Shown: in pieces, positions 30,940 to 38,521 of the stretch
Position numbering within the stretch: the stretch's first letter is position 1
Layout of the letters: each line of letters starts with the position of its first letter
Source: Nonomuraea angiospora
Lineage (GTDB): Bacteria > Actinomycetota > Actinomycetes > Streptosporangiales > Streptosporangiaceae
Direction of reading: 5' to 3'
Assembly (NCBI RefSeq): GCF_014873145.1
Contig: NZ_JADBEK010000001.1
Coordinates: forward strand, 6,262,001 to 6,326,000
Length of the DNA stretch: 64,000 nt
Notes under the pieces: generated by a model
The model's database searches: none
The model's input: only the letters and a program-made list of their open reading frames with translations
Told to the model about the DNA's origin: nothing
Position numbers and translations under genes: made by a program

Positions 30940-30993
30940 ATGATCAGGCGCGTGTTCGTGGCAGGTGGGAGTGGGTTTCGGGGCGGCGGTTGA
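30940..30993 (+). pseudogene. N-terminal stump of a NAD-dependent epimerase
   Basis: ATG preceded by GGAGAG encodes MIRRVFVAGGSGFRGGG then stop. RVFVAGGSGF is the glycine-rich first strand and loop of epimerases and atypical SDRs. Nothing downstream continues the fold. Together with the fragment at 29331 it shows decay of oxidoreductase genes around the sigma factor. Confidence 0.45.
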
Positions 30994-31153
30994 TGTCGCA
31001 GCTCGTGGTACGAGGTCAACAGGTGGCCGAGGGCCATGAAGACGAGTGGGGCCAAGTTGGGGTTGCCGGCGGAGTCGGGCGTGGAGGGGTGGCGGCGGAC
31101 AGCCCTGCATTCGATGGGCCTGGACGGCGGATCGGCCCCGGCCCGCGACCTAT

Positions 31154-31336
31154 ATGGCAGGGCGCGCGGGAGCCAGATGGAGGCCCATGTGGCCGGCCCT
31201 GCTGCTGGGCCGGCAGGTGGCGGTGACGATGATGGGCGAGGGGCGGGGTTTGTCCGACGTCAAGGGCAAGCGGGAGCGCGGCCGGCGGCTGCGCGGGCCC
31301 TCGTGGTGGCGGAGTTTCAAGGAGGAGTTGGCATGA
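31154..31336 (+). CDS. Possible 60-residue protein overlapping the sigma-factor start
   Basis: An ORF with high third-position GC runs from ATG 31154 to a TGA that overlaps the sigma-factor ATG as ATGA. The product is basic in its second half (KGKRERGRRLRG) and ends RSFKEELA. No family was recognised and no clear ribosome site is seen, so it may be a remnant whose only role is coupling. The stretch 30994-31153 holds nothing that I can support. Confidence 0.3.
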   Translation: MAGRAGARWRPMWPALLLGRQVAVTMMGEGRGLSDVKGKRERGRRLRGPSWWRSFKEELA

Positions 31337-32256
31337 GCAGGGCCGAGGAGTTTCAGGGGCTGCGGCCGCTGTTGTTCTCGCTCGCGTACCGGATTCTGGG
31401 CAGCGTGAGCGAGGCCGAGGACGCGGTCCAGGAGACCTGGCTGCGCTTCGAGGCCGCCGCGACCGAGCCCAGGTCGACCAAGGCGTTCCTGTCGGCCACG
31501 GTGACCCGGATCTCCATCGACGTGCTGCGCTCGGCCCGCGTCCGGCGGGAGGAGTACGTCGGGCCATGGCTTCCCGAGCCGCTGCTCGCCGACCCTTACC
31601 AGGACCCGGAGCGGTCTGCGGAGCTGGCCGACTCGTTGTCGATGGCGGCCTTGGTGCTGCTGGAGCGGCTGTCCCCGCTTGAGCGGGCGGTCTTCGTGCT
31701 GCGGGAGGTGTTCGACTTCGGCTTTCCCGAGGTCGCGTCGGCCGTGGGGCGTTCGGAGGCGGCGTGTCGCCAGCTGGCGGTACGGGCGCGGCGCCATATG
31801 GCCGCAGGCCGGCCCCGCTTCGAGGCGGATCGCAAGGAGCGGGAAGAGCTGGCGTCGCGATTCTTCGACGCCCTCCGCGAAGGCGACGTCGTCGGTCTGC
31901 AGAACCTGCTGGCCGCCGACGTGTCGATGGTCGGAGACGGCGGCGGGAAGGCTCCGCAGTTGGCCAAGGCCGTCGTCGGCGCCCAGAACGTGGCCCGGCT
32001 GCTCGCCTCCGCCTTCCCCCGGATGGCCCTGGTCGGCGTGACGTGCGAGCCGCACGAGGTCAACGGCCAGCCGGGCGCGATCTTCCGCGACCGGGACGGC
32101 AAGGTGCTTCACACCCTGACGCTCGATGTGCTCGATGGGCAGATCCAGACGATCCGCGCGGTGATCAACCCCGACAAGCTCGGGCACCTGGGCTCAGTGG
32201 CGGACGCCTGGGCAATCGACCGCGAAGTAAGGCAGGTACGCCGGCCCGTGGAGTAG
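31333..32256 (+). CDS. sigJ: ECF41 (SigJ-type) sigma factor with SnoaL-like C-terminal domain
   Basis: 307 residues. Sigma region 2 (about 8-70) and region 4 (about 100-155, LSPLERAVFVLREVFDFGF) are followed by a SnoaL-like domain (about 170-295). The two signature motifs of ECF41 are present: DGGGK (202-206) and NPDKL (279-283). In this group the C-terminal extension replaces a separate anti-sigma factor and modulates activity. The ATG start has AAGGAGGAG upstream. Predicted promoters of the same class precede the SDR and DoxX-like genes, so those are likely targets. The signal is unknown. Confidence 0.93.
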   Translation: MSRAEEFQGLRPLLFSLAYRILGSVSEAEDAVQETWLRFEAAATEPRSTKAFLSATVTRISIDVLRSARVRREEYVGPWLPEPLLADPYQDPERSAELADSLSMAALVLLERLSPLERAVFVLREVFDFGFPEVASAVGRSEAACRQLAVRARRHMAAGRPRFEADRKEREELASRFFDALREGDVVGLQNLLAADVSMVGDGGGKAPQLAKAVVGAQNVARLLASAFPRMALVGVTCEPHEVNGQPGAIFRDRDGKVLHTLTLDVLDGQIQTIRAVINPDKLGHLGSVADAWAIDREVRQVRRPVE

Positions 32257-32393
32257 CCGCGACGAGAGCTGCAGGGAGTTGTCAGCCTGCTGCGGATTCC
32301 TCGGCTGCGGCGGCCTGAGTCTTGGCCGGCCGGTAGGAGTCGGTGCCGGTCTCGAGGGGTGTTCTCCCCGGGTGCCGACATCACGCAGGCTGT

Positions 32394-33023
32394 TCAGGTG
32401 AGGCCCGCGAGGAGGGCGTGGACGCCGTCGGTGAGTACGCGTTCGCCTTCCTCGCGCGAGTTCAGGAACCAGCCCGGAAGTGGGCTTCGGAGTGAGCAGG
32501 TCAGCTCGATGCTGACGATGCCGTGGATCGTGGTCCACACCAGGTACGCCGCGCGCACCGGGTCGTTCGACTGGATGAGCCCGGTCTGGGCTGCGGCCGA
32601 GGTGGCCTGGGTGAGGAGGTCGAAGGTGAGGCCGAGAGCGTCGTTCCGGCGCTGGGGTGACGGGTCGAAGTCGGGGAGCGGGCGCTCGAACATCAGCGCG
32701 TAGAGAGCGGGATCCGCCAGCGCGAACTCCCGGTAGCCGCGCGCCACCGCCATGATCCGGGCGAGCGGGTCGGTGTGGCCGTTCAGTGACGTGGTCATGG
32801 CGTCGTGAAGGATGCTGAAGCCGTACTCGTAGATCGCTTCCAAGAGGCCGGCGCGGCCGCCGAAGCAGGTGTAGATGCCCATGGTGGAGGTGCCCGCGAC
32901 GTCCGCGACGCGGCGGAGGGTGAGGTGGAGGGCGCCCTGTTCGCGGAGGACGCGCATGGCCGCGTCGAGCAGGCCCTGGCGCAGTGCGCCGAGTTCTTTC
33001 GGGATGCTTACGTCTCGCGGCAC
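32394..33023 (-). CDS. TetR-family transcriptional repressor
   Basis: About 209 residues from GTG 33023. The N-terminal helix-turn-helix reads ADVAGTSTMGIYTCFGGRAG; the C-terminal ligand domain contains FERPLPDFDPSP and a WTTIHGIVSIEL (WHG-type) segment. The frame is open to an ATG at 33071, but that start would lie inside the putative operator (33042-33069), so the later GTG is preferred. It is divergent from a membrane-protein gene and probably represses it and itself. About 135 bases separate its end from the sigma-factor gene. Confidence 0.88.
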   Translation of the reverse strand: MPRDVSIPKELGALRQGLLDAAMRVLREQGALHLTLRRVADVAGTSTMGIYTCFGGRAGLLEAIYEYGFSILHDAMTTSLNGHTDPLARIMAVARGYREFALADPALYALMFERPLPDFDPSPQRRNDALGLTFDLLTQATSAAAQTGLIQSNDPVRAAYLVWTTIHGIVSIELTCSLRSPLPGWFLNSREEGERVLTDGVHALLAGLT

Positions 33024-33041
33024 CCTCTCACCATATCTGGC

Positions 33042-33069
33042 GATAACGCGCATCATAACGAGCGTTATC
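33042..33069. promoter_or_regulatory. Operator-like palindrome between tetR and membrane-protein gene
   Basis: Inverted repeat GATAACGC and GCGTTATC with 12 bases between arms, centred at 33055 in the divergent intergenic region. It fits binding of a TetR dimer and overlaps the likely promoters of both genes. Confidence 0.65.
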
Positions 33070-33101
33070 ACTTGATATCACCGAGAGAAAGGGCTCCAGA
33101 G

Positions 33102-33701
33102 ATGGGTGTCCATCGGGTCACGGCGGCGGCGGGGTTCGTGTGCGCCGTCCTGCTCGTGGTGAACTCGGCCCGACGCGCCGGGTTGCTGCCGGAGACGGCG
33201 TTCACGCATGCCATCGCGCCGTTCGGGGCGCTGACGGGTCTCCTCGCGATCACCGGCATCTACCTGGTCATCCGGGGTACGGCAGGCAGTCTCGGACTCA
33301 TCGGGTACGTGCTCAACTCGGCCGGGCTGGCCGGGGCGTTCGCCGTCGAGTACATCCTGCACTTCGTCTTCCCCTATCTCGGCGCCGGCACGGTCAGCGA
33401 GCTGCTGGCCGGGGGCACGGGGCGGGCCTTCCTGGTCACGTCGGCCGTGCTGTTGGCGGGGGTGCTGACCTTCAGCGTGGCGGCGATCAGGAGCGGGACC
33501 ATGCCCGTCGCCGGCGTGGTGCTCTATGCGGTGGGGATGGTTCCGGGGTCGTTGCGGAGCGTGGTGCCGGTGCCGGTGTATCTGGCCGGGCTCGTGGTGG
33601 CGGCGATCGGGGTGGCCTGGATGGCGGCTCGGCTCTGGCGCGTGGAGGAGGAGTTCATCGCGCGTCGGTCACGGACGACGGGCGTACGACCGACGGTCTG
33701 A
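33102..33701 (+). CDS. Membrane protein, six predicted transmembrane segments
   Basis: 199 residues, almost entirely hydrophobic: segments near residues 6-23, 35-60, 66-86, 107-128, 137-155 and 160-180, with a basic C-terminus ending in RRSRTTGVRP. The ATG is preceded by GAGAAAGGG. The divergent TetR gene and shared operator suggest ligand-induced expression. No family was recognised. Confidence 0.8.
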   Translation: MGVHRVTAAAGFVCAVLLVVNSARRAGLLPETAFTHAIAPFGALTGLLAITGIYLVIRGTAGSLGLIGYVLNSAGLAGAFAVEYILHFVFPYLGAGTVSELLAGGTGRAFLVTSAVLLAGVLTFSVAAIRSGTMPVAGVVLYAVGMVPGSLRSVVPVPVYLAGLVVAAIGVAWMAARLWRVEEEFIARRSRTTGVRPTV

Positions 33702-33904
33702 GCGATCACCGGCGGGCCGGGTCGGGGCCTGCAGTGCGGGCTGCGGGTCCGGGTTTGGAGGGCGGGGTTCGGGCTCCGGGCGGCAGGGGCCGAGGGGGCG
33801 AGGAGCCGAAGGGGCTGGCGCTGGGGGCCGAAATGCCGAGGGAGCGAAGGTCTGCCGCTGAGGGCCGGGGCGTGGGGCTTGGGGCGGAGCCAGGGCAAGG
33901 GGCC

Positions 33905-34249
33905 AGTGGGGGTTGGGGTGGCTGCGGGGTTGGGGGTGGTGCGGGCGCGTGGGGGGGTGGAGGTGGGCGGGGGTTGGGGGTGCGGGTGGCTGGGGGGTTG
34001 GGGTGCGGGTGGCTGGGGGGTTGGGGTGCGGGGGGATGAGGGGGTTGCGGTGGTGCCGGGGGTGCGGCGGTTGGCGTGGTGGCGCGGTTGGGGTGGTGCC
34101 CGGGGGTGCGGGGGTTGGCGTGGTGGCGCGGTTGGGGGGTGCGGGGGTTGGGGTGGTGCCCGGGGGTGCGGGGGTTGGGGTGGGGGCGCGGTTGGGGGGG
34201 TGCCGGGGTTGGGGTGGTGCCCGGGGGTGCGGGGGTTGGGGTGGGGGCA
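33905..34249. repeat. G-rich minisatellite
   Basis: About 345 bases built from variants of GGGGTTGGGGTGGTGCCCGG and GGGTGCGGGGGTTGG in irregular tandem order; runs of four or more G recur at short spacing on the plus strand. All frames are low complexity (Gly/Val/Trp/Arg or Pro/His/Thr) and none looks coding. The preceding 33702-33904 is also G-rich and without a supported gene. Confidence 0.85.
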
Positions 34250-34253
34250 TGGA

Positions 34254-34284
34254 GAGAGCCGGGCGCTTTGGGCGCCCGGCTCTC
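34254..34284. terminator. Strong hairpin at the edge of the minisatellite
   Basis: Perfect 13-bp stem GAGAGCCGGGCGC/GCGCCCGGCTCTC around a 5-base loop. No T-run on either side. It could end transcription of the minus-strand gene at 34335 or act as an RNA end-protector. Confidence 0.5.
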
Positions 34285-34300
34285 CAAGGAGGATCTGTTT

Positions 34301-34331
34301 GGGAGATCCTGCGCCGGCGGCAGGACCTCCC
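34301..34331 (-). terminator. Hairpin after the small coiled-coil gene
   Basis: GGGAG-A-TCCTG pairs with CAGGA-C-CTCCC with one mismatch, 3 bases after the stop at 34335. Possible terminator without a clear T-tract. Confidence 0.4.
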
Positions 34332-34334
34332 AGG

Positions 34335-34529
34335 TCAGATCTGGCGGCTCAGGGCTTCGCGGAGGCGATCGTTCGCCAGCTGGACCTTGCGCCGCGCACG
34401 CTGCACACGGGTGACGCGCGCGATGAGGCGTTGCTCCTCCGCCTCGCGGTGGAGGGTTTGTATTCGGTCATTCACCAGGTCATGGATGAGATCCGGCACT
34501 GCTCGGCTCCTCGAGATCTGAGTGCTCAT
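34335..34529 (-). CDS. Small basic helical protein, 64 residues
   Basis: Starts MSTQISRSRAVPDLIHDLVN and continues as a charged helix rich in Arg, Glu and Gln (VQRARRKVQLANDRLREALS), a likely coiled coil or nucleic-acid-binding helix. It lies 34 bases downstream of whiB7 on the same strand and may be cotranscribed. The ribosome site is weak. No family was recognised. Confidence 0.6.
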   Translation of the reverse strand: MSTQISRSRAVPDLIHDLVNDRIQTLHREAEEQRLIARVTRVQRARRKVQLANDRLREALSRQI

Positions 34530-34563
34530 GGGTTTGTTCGCTTTCTGGTTGAAGGTGCGGTGT

Positions 34564-34833
34564 TCAGGCAGCGACCGGGTGCTTGCGGGGACGCCCGCGC
34601 GGACGCTTACGGGGAACGACGGCTCCCCTGAGGATGAGTTCGCCGCCCCAGACGCCCCACGGCTCCTCGCGCTCGAGCGCGCGGGCCAGGCAGGCCTTCT
34701 GGATCGGGCAGCCGCCGCAGAGAGCCTTGGCGAACTCGACGTCCTCCGGCGACTCGGCGAACCACAGGTCAGGGTCGGTACGGCAGGGGATCTTGGCTTC
34801 GTCGATCAGGTCCATGATCGTCTTCGCCCCCAT
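34564..34833 (-). CDS. whiB7: WhiB7 (WblC) redox-sensing transcription factor
   Basis: 89-residue Wbl protein. Four Cys (17, 39, 42, 48) form the [4Fe-4S] site; the GVWGGE turn (residues 60-65) and the AT-hook RKRPRGRPRKHP (75-86) identify WhiB7. It partners with the primary sigma factor and switches on intrinsic resistance to ribosome-targeting antibiotics. The ATG at 34833 is chosen because AAAGGAG lies 9 bases upstream; the frame is open further but passes through the leader. The upstream leader has a translated-looking uORF and a terminator hairpin. It lies between AarF and uvrD2 in mycobacteria; the AarF side is interrupted here. Confidence 0.95.
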   Translation of the reverse strand: MGAKTIMDLIDEAKIPCRTDPDLWFAESPEDVEFAKALCGGCPIQKACLARALEREEPWGVWGGELILRGAVVPRKRPRGRPRKHPVAA

Positions 34834-34912
34834 CTGCTTTCTCCTTTTGTCAGATCTTTTTGATCTTGGTCGGACACCTCGTAGGTGGTCGGGAATCACG
34901 GACAAATAAGTA

Positions 34913-34944
34913 AGGCCGCGGATCCGTCTGGGGATCCGCGGCCT
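34913..34944 (-). terminator. whiB7: Intrinsic terminator/attenuator in the whiB7 leader
   Basis: Perfect 13-bp stem AGGCCGCGGATCC/GGATCCGCGGCCT with a 6-base loop, followed on the minus strand by TTACTTATTTGT. It stands 80 bases before the whiB7 start and 20 bases after the uORF stop, so it would abort transcription before whiB7 unless relieved. Confidence 0.85.
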
Positions 34945-34957
34945 GGGGGGCTGTATA

Positions 34958-34980
34958 CGCCGGTCAGGTTGTGACCGGTG
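34958..34980 (-). promoter_or_regulatory. Leader hairpin overlapping the uORF stop codon
   Basis: CGGTCA-GGTTG-TGACCG with outer pairs extends to about nine base pairs. The TGA of the uORF (34964-34966) lies in one arm, so ribosome position at the stop would decide whether this hairpin forms. Confidence 0.55.
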
Positions 34981-35227
34981 TATCCCTCCAGGGTTGCGGA
35001 CCCCACAGTCCACCCTTGGTGAGCTGGTAGGCCGGCAGTTCGATACGTGCGTTGTAGACAGGAGCAGCTGGCTTGGCAGCGCCGAAGTGGGCGCGCGCGC
35101 CGTAGGCGGCGGCCTGGCTACGGGCAGACTTCTCCTGCCGCAGTCTGGCGGGGCCATCGACGAGCCTCACCGAGACACGGCATGCGGAAGCGAGCCACTG
35201 CGTAGCTGCCATCTGAATGCTGATCAC
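34964..35227 (-). CDS. whiB7 upstream ORF (leader peptide, 87 residues)
   Basis: GTG start at 35227 with a strong ribosome site GGAGGTGAG (35234-35242). The product starts MISIQMAATQWLASACRVS, is basic, and ends in WGPQPWRDTPVTT just before the attenuator. Translation of this ORF is likely the sensor for ribosome inhibition that controls whiB7. Known whiB7 uORFs are mostly much shorter, so an independent protein function cannot be excluded. Confidence 0.72.
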   Translation of the reverse strand: MISIQMAATQWLASACRVSVRLVDGPARLRQEKSARSQAAAYGARAHFGAAKPAAPVYNARIELPAYQLTKGGLWGPQPWRDTPVTT

Positions 35228-35287
35228 CGGTGACTCACCTCCACTCTCGAGACCGTCGGACAGTAGTGTCCGACTCGCTTGACCATG

Positions 35288-35327
35288 ACCCTAAACCGGG
35301 AACCCGGGAACGGGCAACATATTTTCT
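35288..35327 (-). promoter_or_regulatory. whiB7: Probable WhiB7-dependent promoter
   Basis: Minus strand: AT-rich AGAAAATATG (35318-35327) directly before a -35 TTGCCC (35312-35317), 18 bases, then -10 TAGGGT (35288-35293). An AT-rich block abutting the -35 is the hallmark of WhiB7-activated promoters, bound by the AT-hook. It would give an uORF leader of about 50 bases and autoregulation. Confidence 0.7.
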
Positions 35328-35387
35328 ACCTGCGATTTTGTTACATTGACCGCGCCTGACGGCCTATTGCTACGCGGCGTGTCGGCA

Positions 35388-36257
35388 CTATTTCGTCAGG
35401 CGGATCATGGCCTCTTGGACGACCGAGACCACGAGCTCACCCGACGCGGTGAACATCTCGCCGCGCGCGAGCCCCCGAGCTCCCCCCGACCAGGGGGACT
35501 CCTGAGCATAGAGCAACCAGTCGTCGGCCCTGAAGGGGCGGTGGAACCACATGGCGTGGTCCAGCGAGGCGCCGGAGACGTTGGAGGCGCCCCAGGCCAT
35601 GCCGTGGGCCAGCAGGATCGTGTCGACCAGCGTGAAGTCGGACGCGTACGCGGCCAGCACGACGTGCAGCAGCGGGTCGTCGGGCAGGTCGGCGTGGTAG
35701 CGGAACCACACGTTGGTCTGGGCGCTGCGCAGGTCGGGGTTCTTGAACGCCTCCCAGGTGAGCGGCGAGACGTACCTGGCGTCCACCGGGCGGGGGCGGG
35801 AGAACCACTCGAGCAGCTCGGGGTGGTCGCCGACCGCGTCGTGCATCCGGTCCCGGAACGTGGGGAGCGTCTCGGGGTCGGGCACCTGCGGCATGACGGA
35901 CGCCTGATGCGTCACGCCCTCCTCGGGGATGTGGAACGACGCCGACATCGTGAAGATCGCCTTGCCGTGCTGGACGGCGACGATCCTGCGGGTGGTGAAC
36001 GAGCGGCCGTCGCGGAGGCGGTCGACGTTGTAGATGATCGGGATGGTGGGGTCGCCCGGGCGGATGAAGTAGGCGTGCAGGGAGTGGACGTGCCGGTCCT
36101 TCGGCACCGTACGGCCGGCCGCCACGAGAGCCTGGGCCGCCACCTGGCCGCCGAAGACGCGCTGGATGCGCTCCTCCGGGCTCCGTCCCCGGAAGATGTC
36201 GAGCTCGATCTGCTCCAGGTCGAGCAGATCCAGCAGCTCCTTCAGCGCCTCGTTCAC
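35388..36257 (-). CDS. tesB: Acyl-CoA thioesterase II (TesB)
   Basis: 289-residue double-hotdog thioesterase that hydrolyses acyl-CoA to free fatty acid and CoA. Motifs: RVFGGQVAAQALVAAGRTV, HSLHAYFIRPGD, DRLRDGRSFTTRRIVAVQHG, SLDHAMWFHRPFRADDWLLY and a C-terminal ARGEMFTASGELV. Conserved Asp/Thr/Gln of the TesB active site fall in these segments (SLDH, the Thr of DFTLVDT, the Gln of VVQEA). The gene lies between the whiB7 leader and uvrD2. Confidence 0.94.
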   Translation of the reverse strand: MNEALKELLDLLDLEQIELDIFRGRSPEERIQRVFGGQVAAQALVAAGRTVPKDRHVHSLHAYFIRPGDPTIPIIYNVDRLRDGRSFTTRRIVAVQHGKAIFTMSASFHIPEEGVTHQASVMPQVPDPETLPTFRDRMHDAVGDHPELLEWFSRPRPVDARYVSPLTWEAFKNPDLRSAQTNVWFRYHADLPDDPLLHVVLAAYASDFTLVDTILLAHGMAWGASNVSGASLDHAMWFHRPFRADDWLLYAQESPWSGGARGLARGEMFTASGELVVSVVQEAMIRLTK

Positions 36258-36333
36258 GTGTCCGTCCCCCTTGGGATCTCGGGTGTTGGGGACCAGTCTG
36301 ACGTGCCCCTTATATGGGACTAAAGGGGGGCTG

Positions 36334-38379
36334 TCAGTCGGTGCGGCAGAGAGACAGCACGGCCTCGCCGTAGCGGTCCACCTTGATCTTGCCGATGCCC
36401 GCTATCGACAGCAGCTCCTGCTCCGTGGACGGCGCGCGCTCCGCGATGGCCTGGAGGGTCACGTCCGTGAAGACGACGTACGGCGGGATCTTGGCCTCCT
36501 TGGCGGTGGCGGTGCGCCAGGCCTTGAGGCGTTCGAGGAGGGCCTCGTCGTAGTCCGCCGGGCACGTGGAGCAGCGCCCCAGCTTCTGCTCGGCCGCCGC
36601 CACCAGCGTCTTCGCGCACACCCGGCAGCTCACCGGCGCCGCCACCGCACGCCGTTCGCGGGGCGCGGTCGAGGCGCGGGGCGGGGACGAGGAGGAGGTG
36701 CGGGTGCCGAGACCGTCGAGGAAGCGGGAGGGACGGCGGGTCCTGCGGGCGCCGGGGGCGCGGGCGCCGGCCCAGGAGAGGGAGAGGTGCTCGCGGGCGC
36801 GGGTGACGCCCACGTAGAGGAGGCGGCGCTCCTCCTCGATCTGCTCCGGGGTCTCGGCGTAGATGATGGGGAGCATGCCGTCGGTCAGGCCGACCAGGAA
36901 GACGGCGTCCCACTCCAGGCCCTTGGCGGCGTGGAGCGAGGCCAGGGTGACGCCCTCCACGGGCGGGGCGTGCTGCTCGGAGGCCCGGCGCTCCAGCTCG
37001 GCCACGTACGCGGGCAGGTCGGCGCCCTCGGCCGCCAGGTCTTCGGCCAGGTCCGCCAGCGCCTTCAGGGACTCCCACTTCTCCCTGGCCTTGCCGCCGC
37101 CCGGAGGGGACGGGGTCAGGCCCACGCCGGCCAGGATGTGGTGGACCTCGGCGGCCAGGGGCTCTCCTGCATAGGCGCGGGCGGCGCCGCGCAGGAGGAC
37201 AACGGCCTGCCGGACCTCCGGGCGGTCGAAGAAGCGCTCGGCGCCGCGCAGCACGTAGGGGATCTCGGCCTTGGACAGGGCCTCCTCGTACGCCTCCGAC
37301 TGCGAGTTGACGCGGAACAGGATCGCGATCTCCCGCGACGGCACGCCCTTGTCCAGCAGTTTCCTGATCGCGCGGGCCGCCCCCGCGGCCTCGGCGGGCT
37401 CGTCGTCGTAGTCGGAGATCGACGGCTTGGGGCCGTCGGGGCGCTGGGCCACCAGGTCGAGCCGGTGCGGGGATCTGACGATCAGCCGGTTGGCCAGGTC
37501 GACCACCTGCGGGGTCGAGCGGTAGTCGCGCACCAGCTTGATGACGGCGGCGTCGGGGTGCTCGACCGCGAAGCCCGTCAGGTAGCGCGGGGTGGCGCCG
37601 GTGAAGGAGTAGATCGTCTGGTTGGGGTCGCCGACCACGCAGAGGTCGTCGCGGCCCCCGAGCCAGGTGTCGAGCAGGAGCTTCTGCAGCGGGTTGACGT
37701 CCTGGTACTCGTCCACCACGAAATAGCGGTACTGCTGGCGGATCTGCCCCGCGACCTCCTGGTGCTCGGTCATCACGGCGGCGGTCAGCTCGAGGATGGT
37801 CTCGAAGTCGACCAGGTGGCGTTCGCGCCTGATCTGCTCGTACGCCTCATAGAGGCGAGCGACCTCCTCCGGCGGGACCGGGGGCGTGCGGTGGTATTTC
37901 GCCGCGGCCGTCACGTAGTCCTCCGGCCCGATCTGGGTCACCTTGGCCCACTCGACCTCGGCCGCGATGTCCCGCAACTCGGACCGATCCGGATTTTTCC
38001 GGATCTGGCGGCAGGCTTCCACCAGCACCGGCAGCTTGGACTCGATCACCGAGGGCGCCTCGCCCCCGATGACCCTCGGCCAGAAGTAGGTGAGCTGCCG
38101 CAGCGCCGCCGCGTGGAACGTGCGGGCCTGCACCCCGGGCGCCCCGAGCGCGCGCAGCCGCTGGCGCAGCTCCCCCGCCGCCCGAGTGGTGAACGTCACA
38201 GCGAGCACGCTCCGGGCGTCGACCACCCCGCTGCGGACCGCGTGCGCGATGCGATGGGTGATCGCCCTGGTCTTGCCGGTGCCGGCGCCGGCCAGCACGC
38301 ACACCGGACCGCGCACCGCCTCGGCCACCGCGCGCTGCTCGGGGTCGAGACCGGCCAGGACGTCATCCACGTTGTTCAC
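36334..38379 (-). CDS. uvrD2: ATP-dependent DNA helicase UvrD2
   Basis: 681-residue superfamily 1A helicase, counterpart of M. tuberculosis UvrD2 (Rv3198c). Helicase motifs: Q-motif LDPEQRAVAE, Walker A AGAGTGKT (30-37), motif II VVDEYQDVN, VVGDPNQTIYSFTGA, ASLHAAKGLEWDAV and YVGVTRAREHLSLSW. The tail shows the UvrD2-specific tetracysteine motif CRVC...CSTC and an HRDC domain ending in LLSIAGIGKIKVDRYGE. It unwinds 3'-tailed DNA and works in repair. ATG start at 38379. Confidence 0.96.
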   Translation of the reverse strand: MNNVDDVLAGLDPEQRAVAEAVRGPVCVLAGAGTGKTRAITHRIAHAVRSGVVDARSVLAVTFTTRAAGELRQRLRALGAPGVQARTFHAAALRQLTYFWPRVIGGEAPSVIESKLPVLVEACRQIRKNPDRSELRDIAAEVEWAKVTQIGPEDYVTAAAKYHRTPPVPPEEVARLYEAYEQIRRERHLVDFETILELTAAVMTEHQEVAGQIRQQYRYFVVDEYQDVNPLQKLLLDTWLGGRDDLCVVGDPNQTIYSFTGATPRYLTGFAVEHPDAAVIKLVRDYRSTPQVVDLANRLIVRSPHRLDLVAQRPDGPKPSISDYDDEPAEAAGAARAIRKLLDKGVPSREIAILFRVNSQSEAYEEALSKAEIPYVLRGAERFFDRPEVRQAVVLLRGAARAYAGEPLAAEVHHILAGVGLTPSPPGGGKAREKWESLKALADLAEDLAAEGADLPAYVAELERRASEQHAPPVEGVTLASLHAAKGLEWDAVFLVGLTDGMLPIIYAETPEQIEEERRLLYVGVTRAREHLSLSWAGARAPGARRTRRPSRFLDGLGTRTSSSSPPRASTAPRERRAVAAPVSCRVCAKTLVAAAEQKLGRCSTCPADYDEALLERLKAWRTATAKEAKIPPYVVFTDVTLQAIAERAPSTEQELLSIAGIGKIKVDRYGEAVLSLCRTD

Positions 38380-38521
38380 CCGTACATCCTCTCAGGTGTA
38401 GCGGACAGCCTCTTTATTCTGGCAACATGCGGGCCGACGTATGTTCATAGCCACCAGATGCAAAGAACCGGTCTCTTCCCTCACAATGGGTCCGACCATC
38501 TGCATGGGGGAAAGGAAGGCC

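Noticed and set aside
31036..31332. N-terminal extension of the sigma factor to 406 residues
   Set aside because: The sequence before 31333 is Gly/Ala/Arg-rich without sigma-factor similarity; the ATG at 31333 has a good ribosome site and begins region 2 at the normal distance.
33669..34287. Pro/His/Thr-rich and Gly/Trp-rich reading frames over the minisatellite
   Set aside because: They are products of the G-rich repeat composition and occur on both strands in several frames, without start signals.
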